DNA of 12,330 nt from JAPUIN01 sp041580375. GTDB taxonomy: Bacteria > Acidobacteriota > Polarisedimenticolia > Gp22-AA2. Position 1 is the first letter of the stretch, and every line of letters begins with the position of its first letter. The stretch lies in contig JBFGDZ010000110.1 of the NCBI GenBank assembly GCA_041580375.1, positions 1 to 12,330 of the forward strand, in the 5' to 3' direction. Below the pieces are notes generated by a model. The model was not told the origin of the DNA. It made no database searches and saw only the letters and a program-made list of their open reading frames with translations. Of the stretch, positions 1 through 9,426 are shown piece by piece. The translations under genes and the position numbers were made by a program.

Positions 1-3000
1 CCCGGCGCGGCGGCGATCCGCGTGCTGGACTCGCCGAAGAACATCGGGCGCGTGCCGGGAGGCCAGCCGACCGGGATCACGTTCCTGATCTTCGTCGATC
101 CGGCGGCGGCGAACGGCCTCTCCCTCGCGAATCGGACGGTCGACCTCGTGCTGCGGCTCGAGGACGCCGGGCGCAACCGGCAGCTGTCGCGCACGGCCTT
201 CACGTTCAGCCACGTCATCAACGCCGACAAGGAGTCGCTGCACTACTCGACCGACTACCCGGCGGGCGCCACGATCGCGCGTGACTTCAACCGGAACCTC
301 CAGATCGACAAACCGGACACGATCGACCCGTTCAAGGGCGTGTTCTTCCCCGACGAGCTGATCACCTTCTCGAGCCTGTTCGTGCCGGGCACGCCGGACG
401 GGTTCATCACCAACCGTCTCGGCGAGGACCTCAACAACAACGGCGTCCTGGACCCCGGGGAGGACGTCATCCCGAACGGCGTGCTGGATACCGGCATATT
501 GCTCTCGAACAATCCGGCCGCCGTGCACCGCGTGCCGTGGAACTTCGATCGCAACAACGGCGGCTTCTTCCCGCTCCGATCGCCCTTCAGCAATGCGGGC
601 AGTCTCTCGGCGAACCCGGTGTGGGAGCACCAGCGGCACGGCGTCTGCGGATTCCAGACGGCCATCCCGGACGGCAACACGAACCAGTGGTTCCAGAACA
701 ACGGTGCCGGCATCTGGCACACGGGGGACGGCAATCCCGCCACGCCGGGCACGGCATCGGGCGTGAAGTGTGACAACGCGCCGCAGCCGTCGGATGGCGC
801 CACACCGGTGCGGGCGGAGCGCATCCTCGATGTGCTCCACTCGCCGATCATCGCCAAGGTCAATCAGGTCAATGACGGCCGTGGATTCCCCTTCTCCGTG
901 GAGTTCCAGCGCCTCGGCTTCAACCTGAACATCCAGACCGCGTATTACAGCGGCGGCCACGTCGACTTCGACAGCGACATCGACAGCGACGAGAGGAACT
1001 GCCTGCTGTGCAACTACATCTACGGCAACTTCCGCTTCCCGGACATCTTCGCAGTGGCGACGTTCAACGCGTACTACGACCCGATCAACCCTGACAGCGC
1101 CACGCCGCAGCGGACCTTCGGCGTCCTGGTCGACCCGGACGGTTCCTGCGCGGCGGCGCAGAACTGCGCCATCAATGGCGACGAGGTCGGGTTCACCGGG
1201 TTCTCGATCAACACGACCTTCCCCAGCCCGATCCAGCAGGGGCAGCCCGACTTCCGGCCGTTCCCCGATCCGGGCGCGCCCCAGGTCTGCGCCGGCGGAT
1301 GCACGCCGGGCTCGCCGGGCTGCGTGTGCGAGAACAATGACGTCGCGGGACCGGGCCGGAACTTCGATCTGGTTCTGCTCGAGTATCAGGACGGGGTCAA
1401 CTACCTGAGCCTCGGGCCGGGGCAGAACGAGCCCCAGGGGGCGTTCGCGCCCGGTCCGGCGGGGAACCGCTGGCAGATCGGTATCGGCTTCTGGTCGATG
1501 GAAACGGCCGGCGGGTCGACCGACTACGGCATGGGCATCGACGACGTCGTCCTCGAGTGGGACGAGACGCACCCCGTCGACGAGGGCTCCAACCCGGCCT
1601 GCAGCCGGTTCGGAGGTCCCGGCCAGCCGGCCGGCTCGCAGTGCGCCACGCTGTCGGTCGATCGCCTCAACATCTACGAGTGCAACGAGTCGATCGAGGT
1701 CGTCGTCCACGATCCCAGCGAGGCGGGGCAGGGTAGCGTCACGGTCTTCGCCACGAGCAATTCGGACGGCCAGCCCTTCTCGACCGGCGTCGTGACCGCC
1801 AACATCCCGCGGAAGTCGTTCACTCTTCCGGAGGTTCAGCCCGGCGTGTTCAAGGGGAACGTCACCGTCAACACGCTGTTCGACAACCCGAACCTGCTGT
1901 TCACCAACCCGGCCACCGATTCGGGTCTCAATTTCTTCTACCTGGACGACGACTGCGACGCCGACGGTGACGGTCAGGCGGGGGAGAACGTCTTCGGGAA
2001 CCTGGACAACGACGGCATCCCGCAGGACGACGGGGACGGCGTGCTCGACCGCTGCACCGGCGGCGCCACGACCAACTGCGACGACAACTGCCCGTTCCTC
2101 TACAACCCCCTGCAGACCGATACCGACGGGGATGGCGTCGGGGACATCTGCGACAACTGCATCATCGTGAGCAATGCCAATCAGCAGGACTCGGACGCCG
2201 ACGGGGTCGGGGACGCCTGCGACTTCGACGACATCGATTTCGACGGGGTCGTCAACGCGGTGGACAACTGCAAGGACGTCTACAACCCCTCGCAGACCCC
2301 GGCGGGCGGCCAGAGCACGCGCGGCCTCGCCTGCAACGCCACGACGGACCGGGACGGCGACGGCATCGTCGATCGCAATGACAACTGCATCCGGACGCCG
2401 AACCCGACCCAGCAGGACTCCGATCTCGACGGCGTGGGGAACGCGTGCGACGGCGACTGCCTCAACGCCCGGGCGGTGATCCTTCCCCAGGGTGCCTGCA
2501 GCGTCCAGAACGCGCGGGTCTGCTCGGACGCCGTGCCCTGCCCGAACGTCGGCGTCTGCAGCGCCGACGGCACGACGGTCTGCAACGTCAACGCCGACTG
2601 CTCCGGAGCCGCCAACGTCTGCACGAACCTCGTCCCGCAGACCTGCCAGCGCCTGGGGGTCGTGAACGACGGGTCGTGCGGCCTGGTGAACGACGACGCC
2701 GACGGCGACAGCGTGCCGGACGCCGTCGACAACTGCCCCACCCTGCCGAACCCCGCCATCGTTCCGGGGACGACGATCCAGGCCGACGTCGACTCGGACG
2801 GCCTGGGCGACGTCTGCGATCCGTCCGAGACGGTGGACGACGACAACAACGGCATTCCGGATGACGTCCTGACCTTCAGGACGACCGTCTCGTGCGTCCG
2901 CCTGCCGCTGGCGCGCTTCGTGGTCCTGGAGACGTGCGTGCGCGACATCAACGGCGACCTCGACACCTTCGCCGACACCGGCGAGACGGCCCGCATGTCG

Positions 3001-5142
3001 CTCGTCGTCCGCAACGTCGGACCGGACCTCACCGGCGTGAACCTGATCCTGGGGACGACCGATCCGGACATCGCGTGCATCACGAAGCAGACGATCTCCC
3101 TGCCGTCTTTGGCCCGGGGACAGGTCGTCGACACGGCCGTCACGCCCGGCGGCGACGCGGGCGAGTTCGAGTACATCGTCAGCGGGACGACCGAGACGCT
3201 CCTCGGACCGGACCCGGCCCGGGGCAACTTCTTCCTGACCGTGACCTCGAACGAGATCGTCGGGACGGCGGCCGAGGTCGGGATCCAGACGCTGCTCGAC
3301 CTCGACCTGCCGCCGCTGAGCGAGCTACCCCCGAAGGTGCCGGGGCCGGACGGCATCGCCGGCACCGCGGACGACGGGATCGTGTTCGAGGACTTCGACA
3401 CCGACCGGGAAGGGGGCGACGGCCGGATCAGCATCAGCCCGCTTCCGATCGGTACGCCGAACAGCCTGAACGACACGATCGGCGTCACGGTCGGCACGGC
3501 GCCTGGAGGGATCAACGTCCTGGCGGGCGTGCCCTGCGCCGGCTACATCGTGCCGCCGGCCGCACCGGGCTGCATCATCGATCCGGACCATGACATGGAC
3601 TGGCACATCCACTGCCCGGTCGGAGAGTGCAACAATGCCACGCTGCACACGACGCCCACGGGCGGGAACATCTCCTTCAGCGCCCGCAACTCGCTGCACT
3701 GGGGCGTCCACTTCCGGTCCAACAGCATCAACGGGGACTCGACGAAGTTCCGCGAGCTGGCGTCGTTCATGTCCAATCCGATCAACCTGACGCTGCAGCC
3801 GGTGGCGGGGGATCTGCTTCTCTCCTTCTACCACATCGCCAGTATGATGGACGACAACAACGTCAACGATCGCCCCGGAGAGGCGAATGACTACGGCGAC
3901 GTCCACATCCAGGTCGATCTGGAGGCCGATCCGAACGTCGACATGTGGGGCGTCTGGGATCGCCTGGTGCCGTTCGAGAACGTCTACGACCACATCGTCT
4001 CGATCTGGTCGGTGTTCGGCGCGGACCTCACGTACTGTAACTTCACGCCCGCCGACTCGGGCACGGCTCCTCCGGCGCCCCGCGGCGTCCGCGAGCTGAT
4101 GTGCTTCCCGAACGGGGTCTGGTCGCACTGCGGCAATCCCTACGACAACACGACCATCTTCCAGTGCGACGGACCGGGCGTGCCGGGGAACCTGGGGAAC
4201 GGCCTCTGGGTTCAGAGCAAGTTCAACCTGGCGAACTTCGCCGGCCAGAGGGTGCGGATCCGGTGGATCGCCACGTCCTGGGACTTCGGCTGCTGCTCCT
4301 CCTACTTCGAGATCGGCGGCACCTGGGCGAACTTCCCGGGCGAGGACGGCTGGTGGATCGACGACATCGAGGTGACCGGCGCGATCGAGCGCCAGTTCGG
4401 TCCGCTGCCCGACCTGCCGGAGGCGGGCGATCCGACGGGCACGTGCCCGACCGACGCGTGCAATGAGACCCTCGGCGACAGAGGGTTCAACATGGCCCTC
4501 GACGTGCAGGAGAGCGACGGCGACGGCCTGATCATCGCCGGCGAGACGGTGAACGTGTCGGCGACGCAGACGACGTCGGTCGGCGGCTGCGTCAACGGCG
4601 GCACGCAGTTCCGCTTCTTCAAGGACGGCAGGCTCGTGCAGGACTGGTCGAGCGATCCGACCTACACCGACAACCCGGTCCAGCACGCCACCTACCGCGT
4701 GCAGGCGCGCTGCAGCACCGACTCGTCCTGCACCAGCACCGCCAACGCCACCGCGGGCAACACCCGGTCGGTCCTGGTCTACCGGGGCGACGCGGCCGAG
4801 GTGCGCGTCTCGGCGCAGGGGACCGCGACCACGACCTACAGCTGGCAGTCGGTCTTCCAGCCGCTCGAGCAGACCGGCTACGACGTCATCCGTGGGCCGA
4901 TCAGCTCGGTGGGCTCCGCCGCGCTCGGCACGTTCAGCGGCATGGGCTGCCTGGCGCGCGTGGCGCAGCCGTCCGGGGCGCCCGGACCGGTCGCGTCGGC
5001 GCCGGACACGGCCGTGCCGCCCGTCGGCCAGGCCTTCGCCTACGTCGTCGGTTACACGCATCGCACGCCGGCCGGACTGATGTCGGTGTTCGGACGGCGC
5101 AGCGACGGAACGCTCCGGCCGGAGCGGACGCCCTGTCAGTGA
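1..5142 (+). CDS. Giant secreted mosaic protein with thrombospondin type 3 repeats (3' part, 5' end outside window)
   Basis: The frame is open from base 1 to a TGA at 5140-5142, with no convincing start inside the window, so at least 1713 residues are the C-terminal part of a longer protein. A GTG at 22 lies within the running frame and has no reason to be the start. Regions in order: an Asn/Asp-rich calcium-type segment (LNNNGVLDPGED, about 430-480); a jelly-roll-like module ending in GMGIDDVVLEW (to 1560); a thrombospondin type 3 array (1945-2868) with a Cys-rich insert; a CARDB-like beta-sandwich (about 2890-3250); a GPDGIAGTADDG segment (3343-3378); a second jelly-roll-like module (about 3580-4380) ending in GWWIDDIEVTG; an Ig-like region; and an Fn3-like C-terminal domain (about 4790-5139). 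Many Cys and Asp residues suit an exported, calcium-stabilised protein. I see no C-terminal anchor (no LPXTG, no terminal TM helix with a basic tail). An enzymatic domain such as a peptidase could lie upstream; none is visible here. Function is unknown, likely extracellular binding or degradation. Confidence 0.88.
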   Translation, partial: PGAAAIRVLDSPKNIGRVPGGQPTGITFLIFVDPAAANGLSLANRTVDLVLRLEDAGRNRQLSRTAFTFSHVINADKESLHYSTDYPAGATIARDFNRNLQIDKPDTIDPFKGVFFPDELITFSSLFVPGTPDGFITNRLGEDLNNNGVLDPGEDVIPNGVLDTGILLSNNPAAVHRVPWNFDRNNGGFFPLRSPFSNAGSLSANPVWEHQRHGVCGFQTAIPDGNTNQWFQNNGAGIWHTGDGNPATPGTASGVKCDNAPQPSDGATPVRAERILDVLHSPIIAKVNQVNDGRGFPFSVEFQRLGFNLNIQTAYYSGGHVDFDSDIDSDERNCLLCNYIYGNFRFPDIFAVATFNAYYDPINPDSATPQRTFGVLVDPDGSCAAAQNCAINGDEVGFTGFSINTTFPSPIQQGQPDFRPFPDPGAPQVCAGGCTPGSPGCVCENNDVAGPGRNFDLVLLEYQDGVNYLSLGPGQNEPQGAFAPGPAGNRWQIGIGFWSMETAGGSTDYGMGIDDVVLEWDETHPVDEGSNPACSRFGGPGQPAGSQCATLSVDRLNIYECNESIEVVVHDPSEAGQGSVTVFATSNSDGQPFSTGVVTANIPRKSFTLPEVQPGVFKGNVTVNTLFDNPNLLFTNPATDSGLNFFYLDDDCDADGDGQAGENVFGNLDNDGIPQDDGDGVLDRCTGGATTNCDDNCPFLYNPLQTDTDGDGVGDICDNCIIVSNANQQDSDADGVGDACDFDDIDFDGVVNAVDNCKDVYNPSQTPAGGQSTRGLACNATTDRDGDGIVDRNDNCIRTPNPTQQDSDLDGVGNACDGDCLNARAVILPQGACSVQNARVCSDAVPCPNVGVCSADGTTVCNVNADCSGAANVCTNLVPQTCQRLGVVNDGSCGLVNDDADGDSVPDAVDNCPTLPNPAIVPGTTIQADVDSDGLGDVCDPSETVDDDNNGIPDDVLTFRTTVSCVRLPLARFVVLETCVRDINGDLDTFADTGETARMSLVVRNVGPDLTGVNLILGTTDPDIACITKQTISLPSLARGQVVDTAVTPGGDAGEFEYIVSGTTETLLGPDPARGNFFLTVTSNEIVGTAAEVGIQTLLDLDLPPLSELPPKVPGPDGIAGTADDGIVFEDFDTDREGGDGRISISPLPIGTPNSLNDTIGVTVGTAPGGINVLAGVPCAGYIVPPAAPGCIIDPDHDMDWHIHCPVGECNNATLHTTPTGGNISFSARNSLHWGVHFRSNSINGDSTKFRELASFMSNPINLTLQPVAGDLLLSFYHIASMMDDNNVNDRPGEANDYGDVHIQVDLEADPNVDMWGVWDRLVPFENVYDHIVSIWSVFGADLTYCNFTPADSGTAPPAPRGVRELMCFPNGVWSHCGNPYDNTTIFQCDGPGVPGNLGNGLWVQSKFNLANFAGQRVRIRWIATSWDFGCCSSYFEIGGTWANFPGEDGWWIDDIEVTGAIERQFGPLPDLPEAGDPTGTCPTDACNETLGDRGFNMALDVQESDGDGLIIAGETVNVSATQTTSVGGCVNGGTQFRFFKDGRLVQDWSSDPTYTDNPVQHATYRVQARCSTDSSCTSTANATAGNTRSVLVYRGDAAEVRVSAQGTATTTYSWQSVFQPLEQTGYDVIRGPISSVGSAALGTFSGMGCLARVAQPSGAPGPVASAPDTAVPPVGQAFAYVVGYTHRTPAGLMSVFGRRSDGTLRPERTPCQ
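1945..2868 (+). repeat. Thrombospondin type 3-like calcium-binding repeat array within the giant secreted protein
   Basis: The translation is a run of Asp-rich units of the form DxDxDGxxDxxDNC. Visible units include DTDGDGVGDICDNC, DSDADGVGDACDFDD, DRDGDGIVDRNDNC, DSDLDGVGNACD, DADGDSVPDAVDNC and DVDSDGLGDVCD. Linkers such as YNPLQ, NANQQ, PNPTQQ and LPNPA match the usual 'NPxQxD' spacer of bacterial type 3 repeats. The Asp side chains are known in this family to bind calcium, and paired Cys stabilise the units. A Cys-rich insert at 2446-2679 splits the array, and a degenerate DDDNNGIPDD unit closes it. Confidence 0.9.
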
Positions 5143-5188
5143 CGGACTGATGGAGCCCCCCCCGCGGCGGGGGAGAGGTGGAAAGACG

Positions 5189-5217
5189 ACAGGGGCTCCT
5201 ACGGGAGCCCCTGTTTT
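5189..5217 (+). terminator. Intrinsic terminator of the giant secreted protein gene
   Basis: An 11-bp perfect stem, ACAGGGGCTCC (5189-5199) pairing with GGAGCCCCTGT (5204-5214), closes on the tetraloop TACG. The C(UACG)G arrangement belongs to the exceptionally stable UNCG class. A short T run (5214-5217) follows. It sits 46 bases after the stop codon and 15 bases before the stop of the convergent gene, so it most likely ends rightward transcription. The leftward side has only a weak T-rich stretch (CGTCTTTC), so two-way action is possible but less sure. Confidence 0.85.
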
Positions 5218-5232
5218 CGTTCGGGGGAAGAC

Positions 5233-5601
5233 TCAGAACAGCGGAGCGGTCTGCTTCTCGTCGAAGACCCAGTCGTAGGTGTAGACCGGCGTCTTGATCG
5301 GGACCGTGTATTTGACGTTGATGTCGAAGCGATTGCTGCCCCGGTTCACCCGGATGTCCCGGCCGTTCACCGGGAGCTCGAGCTCGCGCGCCTTTCTGAG
5401 GACGCGGTCCCGCACCTCGTCGTCGTCGGAGCGCAGCGCCGCGAATCGGGCCTGCTCCTCCAGGTAGTCCCGGAACTCGTAGGACCGGATCATCACCGGA
5501 ACGACCTTGAATCCGAGATAGATGGTGATGGCGAGGACGAGGAGCCCGACCATCGTGCCGAACCGCCCCTCGCCGCGCTCGTTCCTGAATGGCTTCGCCA
5601 T
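5233..5601 (-). CDS. Small single-pass membrane protein, DUF4845-like
   Basis: 122 residues. A short basic, Gly-containing N-terminus (about residues 1-14) is followed by one hydrophobic segment (about 16-36, TMVGLLVLAITIYLGFKVVP). A charged helix-like stretch (about 40-70, YEFRDYLEEQARF) and a mixed beta-type C-terminal part follow, predicted outside the cytoplasm. The layout and the position just after lepB match the DUF4845 family, which sits between lepB and rnc in many gamma-proteobacteria; its function is unknown. The family call is by length, topology and context, not by a diagnostic motif. The N-terminus (GEGRFGTMVGLLVL) also looks a little like a pilin-type leader, but the conserved Glu at +5 is not evident. 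The ATG at 5601 has GGAGAGGGG 9 bases upstream. The gene has its own candidate promoter and a leader hairpin. Confidence 0.85.
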   Translation of the reverse strand: MAKPFRNERGEGRFGTMVGLLVLAITIYLGFKVVPVMIRSYEFRDYLEEQARFAALRSDDDEVRDRVLRKARELELPVNGRDIRVNRGSNRFDINVKYTVPIKTPVYTYDWVFDEKQTAPLF

Positions 5602-5619
5602 GACCTGGATCCCCTCTCC

Positions 5620-5649
5620 GGCGGGGCCGTCCCGGAAGACGGCTCCGCC
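5620..5649 (-). other. Leader hairpin abutting the ribosome binding site of the small membrane-protein gene
   Basis: On the minus strand GGCGG-A-GCCGTC pairs with GACGGC-C-CCGCC around the loop TTCCGG. This is an 11-bp stem broken by one A/C mismatch. The 3' arm ends where the Shine-Dalgarno stretch GGAGAGGGG begins (5611-5619). There is no T run after it, so it is a poor intrinsic terminator for lepB. It may instead protect the mRNA or affect ribosome access. The structure is seen in the sequence; the role is inferred. Confidence 0.55.
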
Positions 5650-5657
5650 TGCGGCTC

Positions 5658-5686
5658 AATATAGGAAGGGGTCCGGGCCGGATCAA
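5658..5686 (-). promoter_or_regulatory. Candidate sigma70-type promoter for the small membrane-protein gene
   Basis: On the minus strand TTGATC (5686-5681) and TATATT (5663-5658) are separated by exactly 17 bases. The -10 hexamer sits in one of the few AT-rich spots of this spacer. Transcription would start near 5651, giving a leader of about 50 bases that contains the hairpin at 5620-5649. This suggests the last gene of the block can be expressed apart from lepB. Confidence 0.55.
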
Positions 5687-5730
5687 GCCCGGGCAGGCTC
5701 CAGGGTTACGGAATCGTCATCGAGGCCCGC

Positions 5731-5761
5731 CCCGCCGGCTCGCGCGGGTCGGCCCGGCGGG
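5731..5761. other. GC-rich stem-loop just after lepB
   Basis: CCCGCCGG (5731-5738) is a perfect inverted match of CCGGCGGG (5754-5761), with a 15-base GC-rich loop. It begins about 20 bases past the lepB stop codon on the transcribed strand. No T run follows in either direction. It could mark the 3' end of the lepB message (pausing, or protection from 3' exonucleases) or simply reflect the high GC content. Confidence 0.4.
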
Positions 5762-5780
5762 ACGCCGCGGCCGGAGACCC

Positions 5781-6488
5781 TCAGCGGATCGGCTGCCCGG
5801 TGCGCTGCCAGCGCGAGCGGCTGAATAGCGCCGTGAAGCCGGAGAGGATGCGCCGCACGCCCGAGGTCTCGCGGCGCGCGGAGGCGCGCGCGCCGCCCGT
5901 TTCGGCGCCGTCGAAGGACCAGTAGATGAGCAGGGCGCGTCCTGTGATTTGATCGCGCGGAACGGTCCCCCACTCGCGGCTGTCGAAGCTGTTGTCCCGG
6001 TTGTCCCCCATAAGGAAATATTCGCCCTCCGGGATGGTGACGGGAGGAAAGTCGTTGAGGCGGGCCGGGACGGCCTGCGGATCCCTGTGGATGGCGTAGG
6101 GCTCCAGCAGAGCCATGAATCCCTCCTCCCCGGGCTTCCTGACGTACACGACCTGATTGACGATCTCGATGGTCTCGTGCGGGAGGCCAATGACCCTCTT
6201 GATGTAGTCCTGGCCCGGATCGTGGGTCGGACGGAAGACGACGACGTCCCCCCTCCGGATCGGCGCCAGCGGCAGGAGCGCCTGCTCGGGCGCATAGGCG
6301 AGCGGCGCCAGGGAGAACTTGTTGACCAGGATGTGGTCACCGACCAGGAGCGACTCCTCCATGGACGGGCTCGGGATCCGGAAGGCCTGGACCAGGAAGG
6401 TCCGCACGAACAGGGCGAACAGCAGGGCGATGACCGCCGCCTGCGTGTACTCGAACAGAAACCGCCTGGGGCGCTGCATGTCCGCCAA
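5781..6488 (-). CDS. lepB: Signal peptidase I
   Basis: Removes signal peptides from exported preproteins at the outer face of the cytoplasmic membrane, using a Ser-Lys dyad. About 235 residues from the chosen start. A single N-terminal membrane segment (about residues 14-36) is followed by IPSPSMEESL with the nucleophile Ser42. Next come the DYIKRVIGLP box with the general base Lys97 and the signature MGDNRDNSFDSREWG (about 160-174). Length and one TM segment fit the common bacterial type; E. coli LepB has two. The TTG at 6488 is chosen because GGAGG (6496-6500) lies 7 bases upstream. The ATG at 6479 (MQRPRRF) would put that GGAGG 16 bases away, and a TTG at 6512 has only a poor site. The last 35 or so residues are Arg/Ser-rich and lie beyond the conserved core. 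It follows lepA by 94 bases. Confidence 0.97.
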   Translation of the reverse strand: MADMQRPRRFLFEYTQAAVIALLFALFVRTFLVQAFRIPSPSMEESLLVGDHILVNKFSLAPLAYAPEQALLPLAPIRRGDVVVFRPTHDPGQDYIKRVIGLPHETIEIVNQVVYVRKPGEEGFMALLEPYAIHRDPQAVPARLNDFPPVTIPEGEYFLMGDNRDNSFDSREWGTVPRDQITGRALLIYWSFDGAETGGARASARRETSGVRRILSGFTALFSRSRWQRTGQPIR

Positions 6489-6495
6489 GGGGCGT

Positions 6496-6500
6496 CCTCC
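6496..6500 (-). promoter_or_regulatory. Ribosome binding site deciding the lepB start
   Basis: GGAGG on the minus strand, 7 bases before TTG at 6488. It is the only strong Shine-Dalgarno match near the lepB start and favours this TTG over the ATG three codons downstream and the TTG eight codons upstream. Confidence 0.55.
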
Positions 6501-6511
6501 AGAAGTCCTCA

Positions 6512-6540
6512 ATTATGGTGCGATCTCCGGCCGCGCGCCA
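6512..6540 (-). promoter_or_regulatory. Weak candidate promoter between lepA and lepB
   Basis: On the minus strand CATAAT (6517-6512, five of six consensus bases) lies 17 bases after TGGCGC (6540-6535, a poor -35). The start point would fall near 6505, just ahead of the lepB ribosome site. The -10 is suggestive and the -35 is not, so lepB may rely mostly on read-through from lepA. Confidence 0.25.
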
Positions 6541-6582
6541 CCCGCAAGAAGGGGGACGGATCGGATCGCCGTCGGCCCGCGA

Positions 6583-8379
<1,797 letters not shown>

Positions 8380-8386
8380 GTCGGCT

Positions 8387-9412
8387 TCAGAGCTCGAGGT
8401 TCGGGTCGGCGTTCTGGCTCAGATCGGCGATCTCGCCGCGCGCCAGCTTGCGGGCTCCGACGTAAGCGATCATCGCCGCATTGTCGACGGCCAGCGCCGG
8501 GCTGACCGCGAACGACCGGTAGCCCTTCCTCGCGGCCTCCTCGGACACCCGCGCCCGGAGGCGGGTATTGCACGCCACGCCTCCGGAGAGGCAGACGGAG
8601 CGCGCCCGTTCCCGGCGTGCCACCGTCATCAGTCGCCGGACGAGAAACTCCACGACCGCGCGCTGGAAGGAGGCGAGCAGGTCGCGCGTGTTCTGATCCG
8701 GGTCGCGCGCCGGATAGTCCCGCGCGAGGTCGTTCGCCTGGGCGTGCCTCAGAACCGCCGTCTTGTACCCGCTGAAGGAGAAGTCGAGGCTGCCATCGCT
8801 CATCTTCGGCGCGGAGAGTCGGACGGCGGAGTCGTCCCCGGACGGCGCCAGCCTGTCGATCGCGGGGCCGCCCGGGTAGCCGAGACCGACGAGCTTGGCG
8901 ACCTTGTCGAACGCCTCGCCCGCCGCGTCATCCCGGGTGCGCGCCAGGCGGACGATCGACTCCTCGTCACGCGAGAGGTGGAGCGACGTGTGACCGCCGG
9001 AGGCGATCAGGCTGACGGCGGGAGTCGGGACGGTTCCATGCTCCAGCCAGACGGAGCGCAGATGCCCCTCCAGGTGATTGACGGCGAGCAGGGGGATCCC
9101 CCGGACGTAGGCGATCGCCTTGGCGGCCTGCAGCCCCACGAGCAGAGACCCGACCAGCCCGGGCCCGTACGTCACCGCCACGGCGTCGAGACCGTCCAGC
9201 GGCACCCCGGCCCTCTTCAGGGCCATGTCGATGACGGCGTCGATGCGCTCGAGGTGATGACGCGACGCCAGCTCGGGCACGACCCCGCCGTACTCGCGGT
9301 GCACGTCGACCTGGGAGGCGACGATGCTGCTCAGGATCGCGCGGCCTCGGATGACGGCCGCCGCGGTCTCATCGCATGAAGTCTCGATTCCGAGGAGCAG
9401 GGGATCGGGCAT
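8387..9412 (-). CDS. tsaD: tRNA N6-adenosine threonylcarbamoyltransferase TsaD
   Basis: 341 residues. Transfers the threonylcarbamoyl group from TC-AMP to A37 of ANN-decoding tRNAs (t6A), working with TsaB and TsaE; TsaC makes TC-AMP. None of these partners is in the window. ASKHA-fold motifs: GIETSCDET (8-16), metal ligands His113 and His117 in NHLEGH, SGGHT (138-142), DDAAGEAFDKVAKLVGLGYPGGP starting at 161, FSFSGYKTA, SGGVACN (276-282), and Asp310 in VDNAAMIA as the third metal ligand. The usual CTDN reads AVDN here. The ATG at 9412 gives the typical short N-terminus. A GTG at 9430 would add six codons and overlap the mtnA stop as GTGA, and is a real alternative. Neither start has a clear ribosome site, which suggests coupling to mtnA. 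The same frame stays open upstream through mtnA, but that is not a fusion. Confidence 0.97.
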   Translation of the reverse strand: MPDPLLLGIETSCDETAAAVIRGRAILSSIVASQVDVHREYGGVVPELASRHHLERIDAVIDMALKRAGVPLDGLDAVAVTYGPGLVGSLLVGLQAAKAIAYVRGIPLLAVNHLEGHLRSVWLEHGTVPTPAVSLIASGGHTSLHLSRDEESIVRLARTRDDAAGEAFDKVAKLVGLGYPGGPAIDRLAPSGDDSAVRLSAPKMSDGSLDFSFSGYKTAVLRHAQANDLARDYPARDPDQNTRDLLASFQRAVVEFLVRRLMTVARRERARSVCLSGGVACNTRLRARVSEEAARKGYRSFAVSPALAVDNAAMIAYVGARKLARGEIADLSQNADPNLEL

Positions 9413-9426
9413 CGCGGGTGAACGGC

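Noticed and set aside
3325..5061. 578-codon open frame on the minus strand, opposite the giant secreted protein gene (also 2280-3515 minus, 411 codons)
   Set aside because: The translations are Arg/Ala/Val or Ser/Pro-rich low-complexity text without domains. The plus frame has clear calcium repeats and jelly-roll motifs. Long antisense frames are expected at this GC content.
5159..5173. CCCCCG/CGGGGG hairpin just after the giant gene
   Set aside because: The 3-base loop and lack of a T run make it a likely GC-rich coincidence; the true terminator is the stem at 5189-5217.
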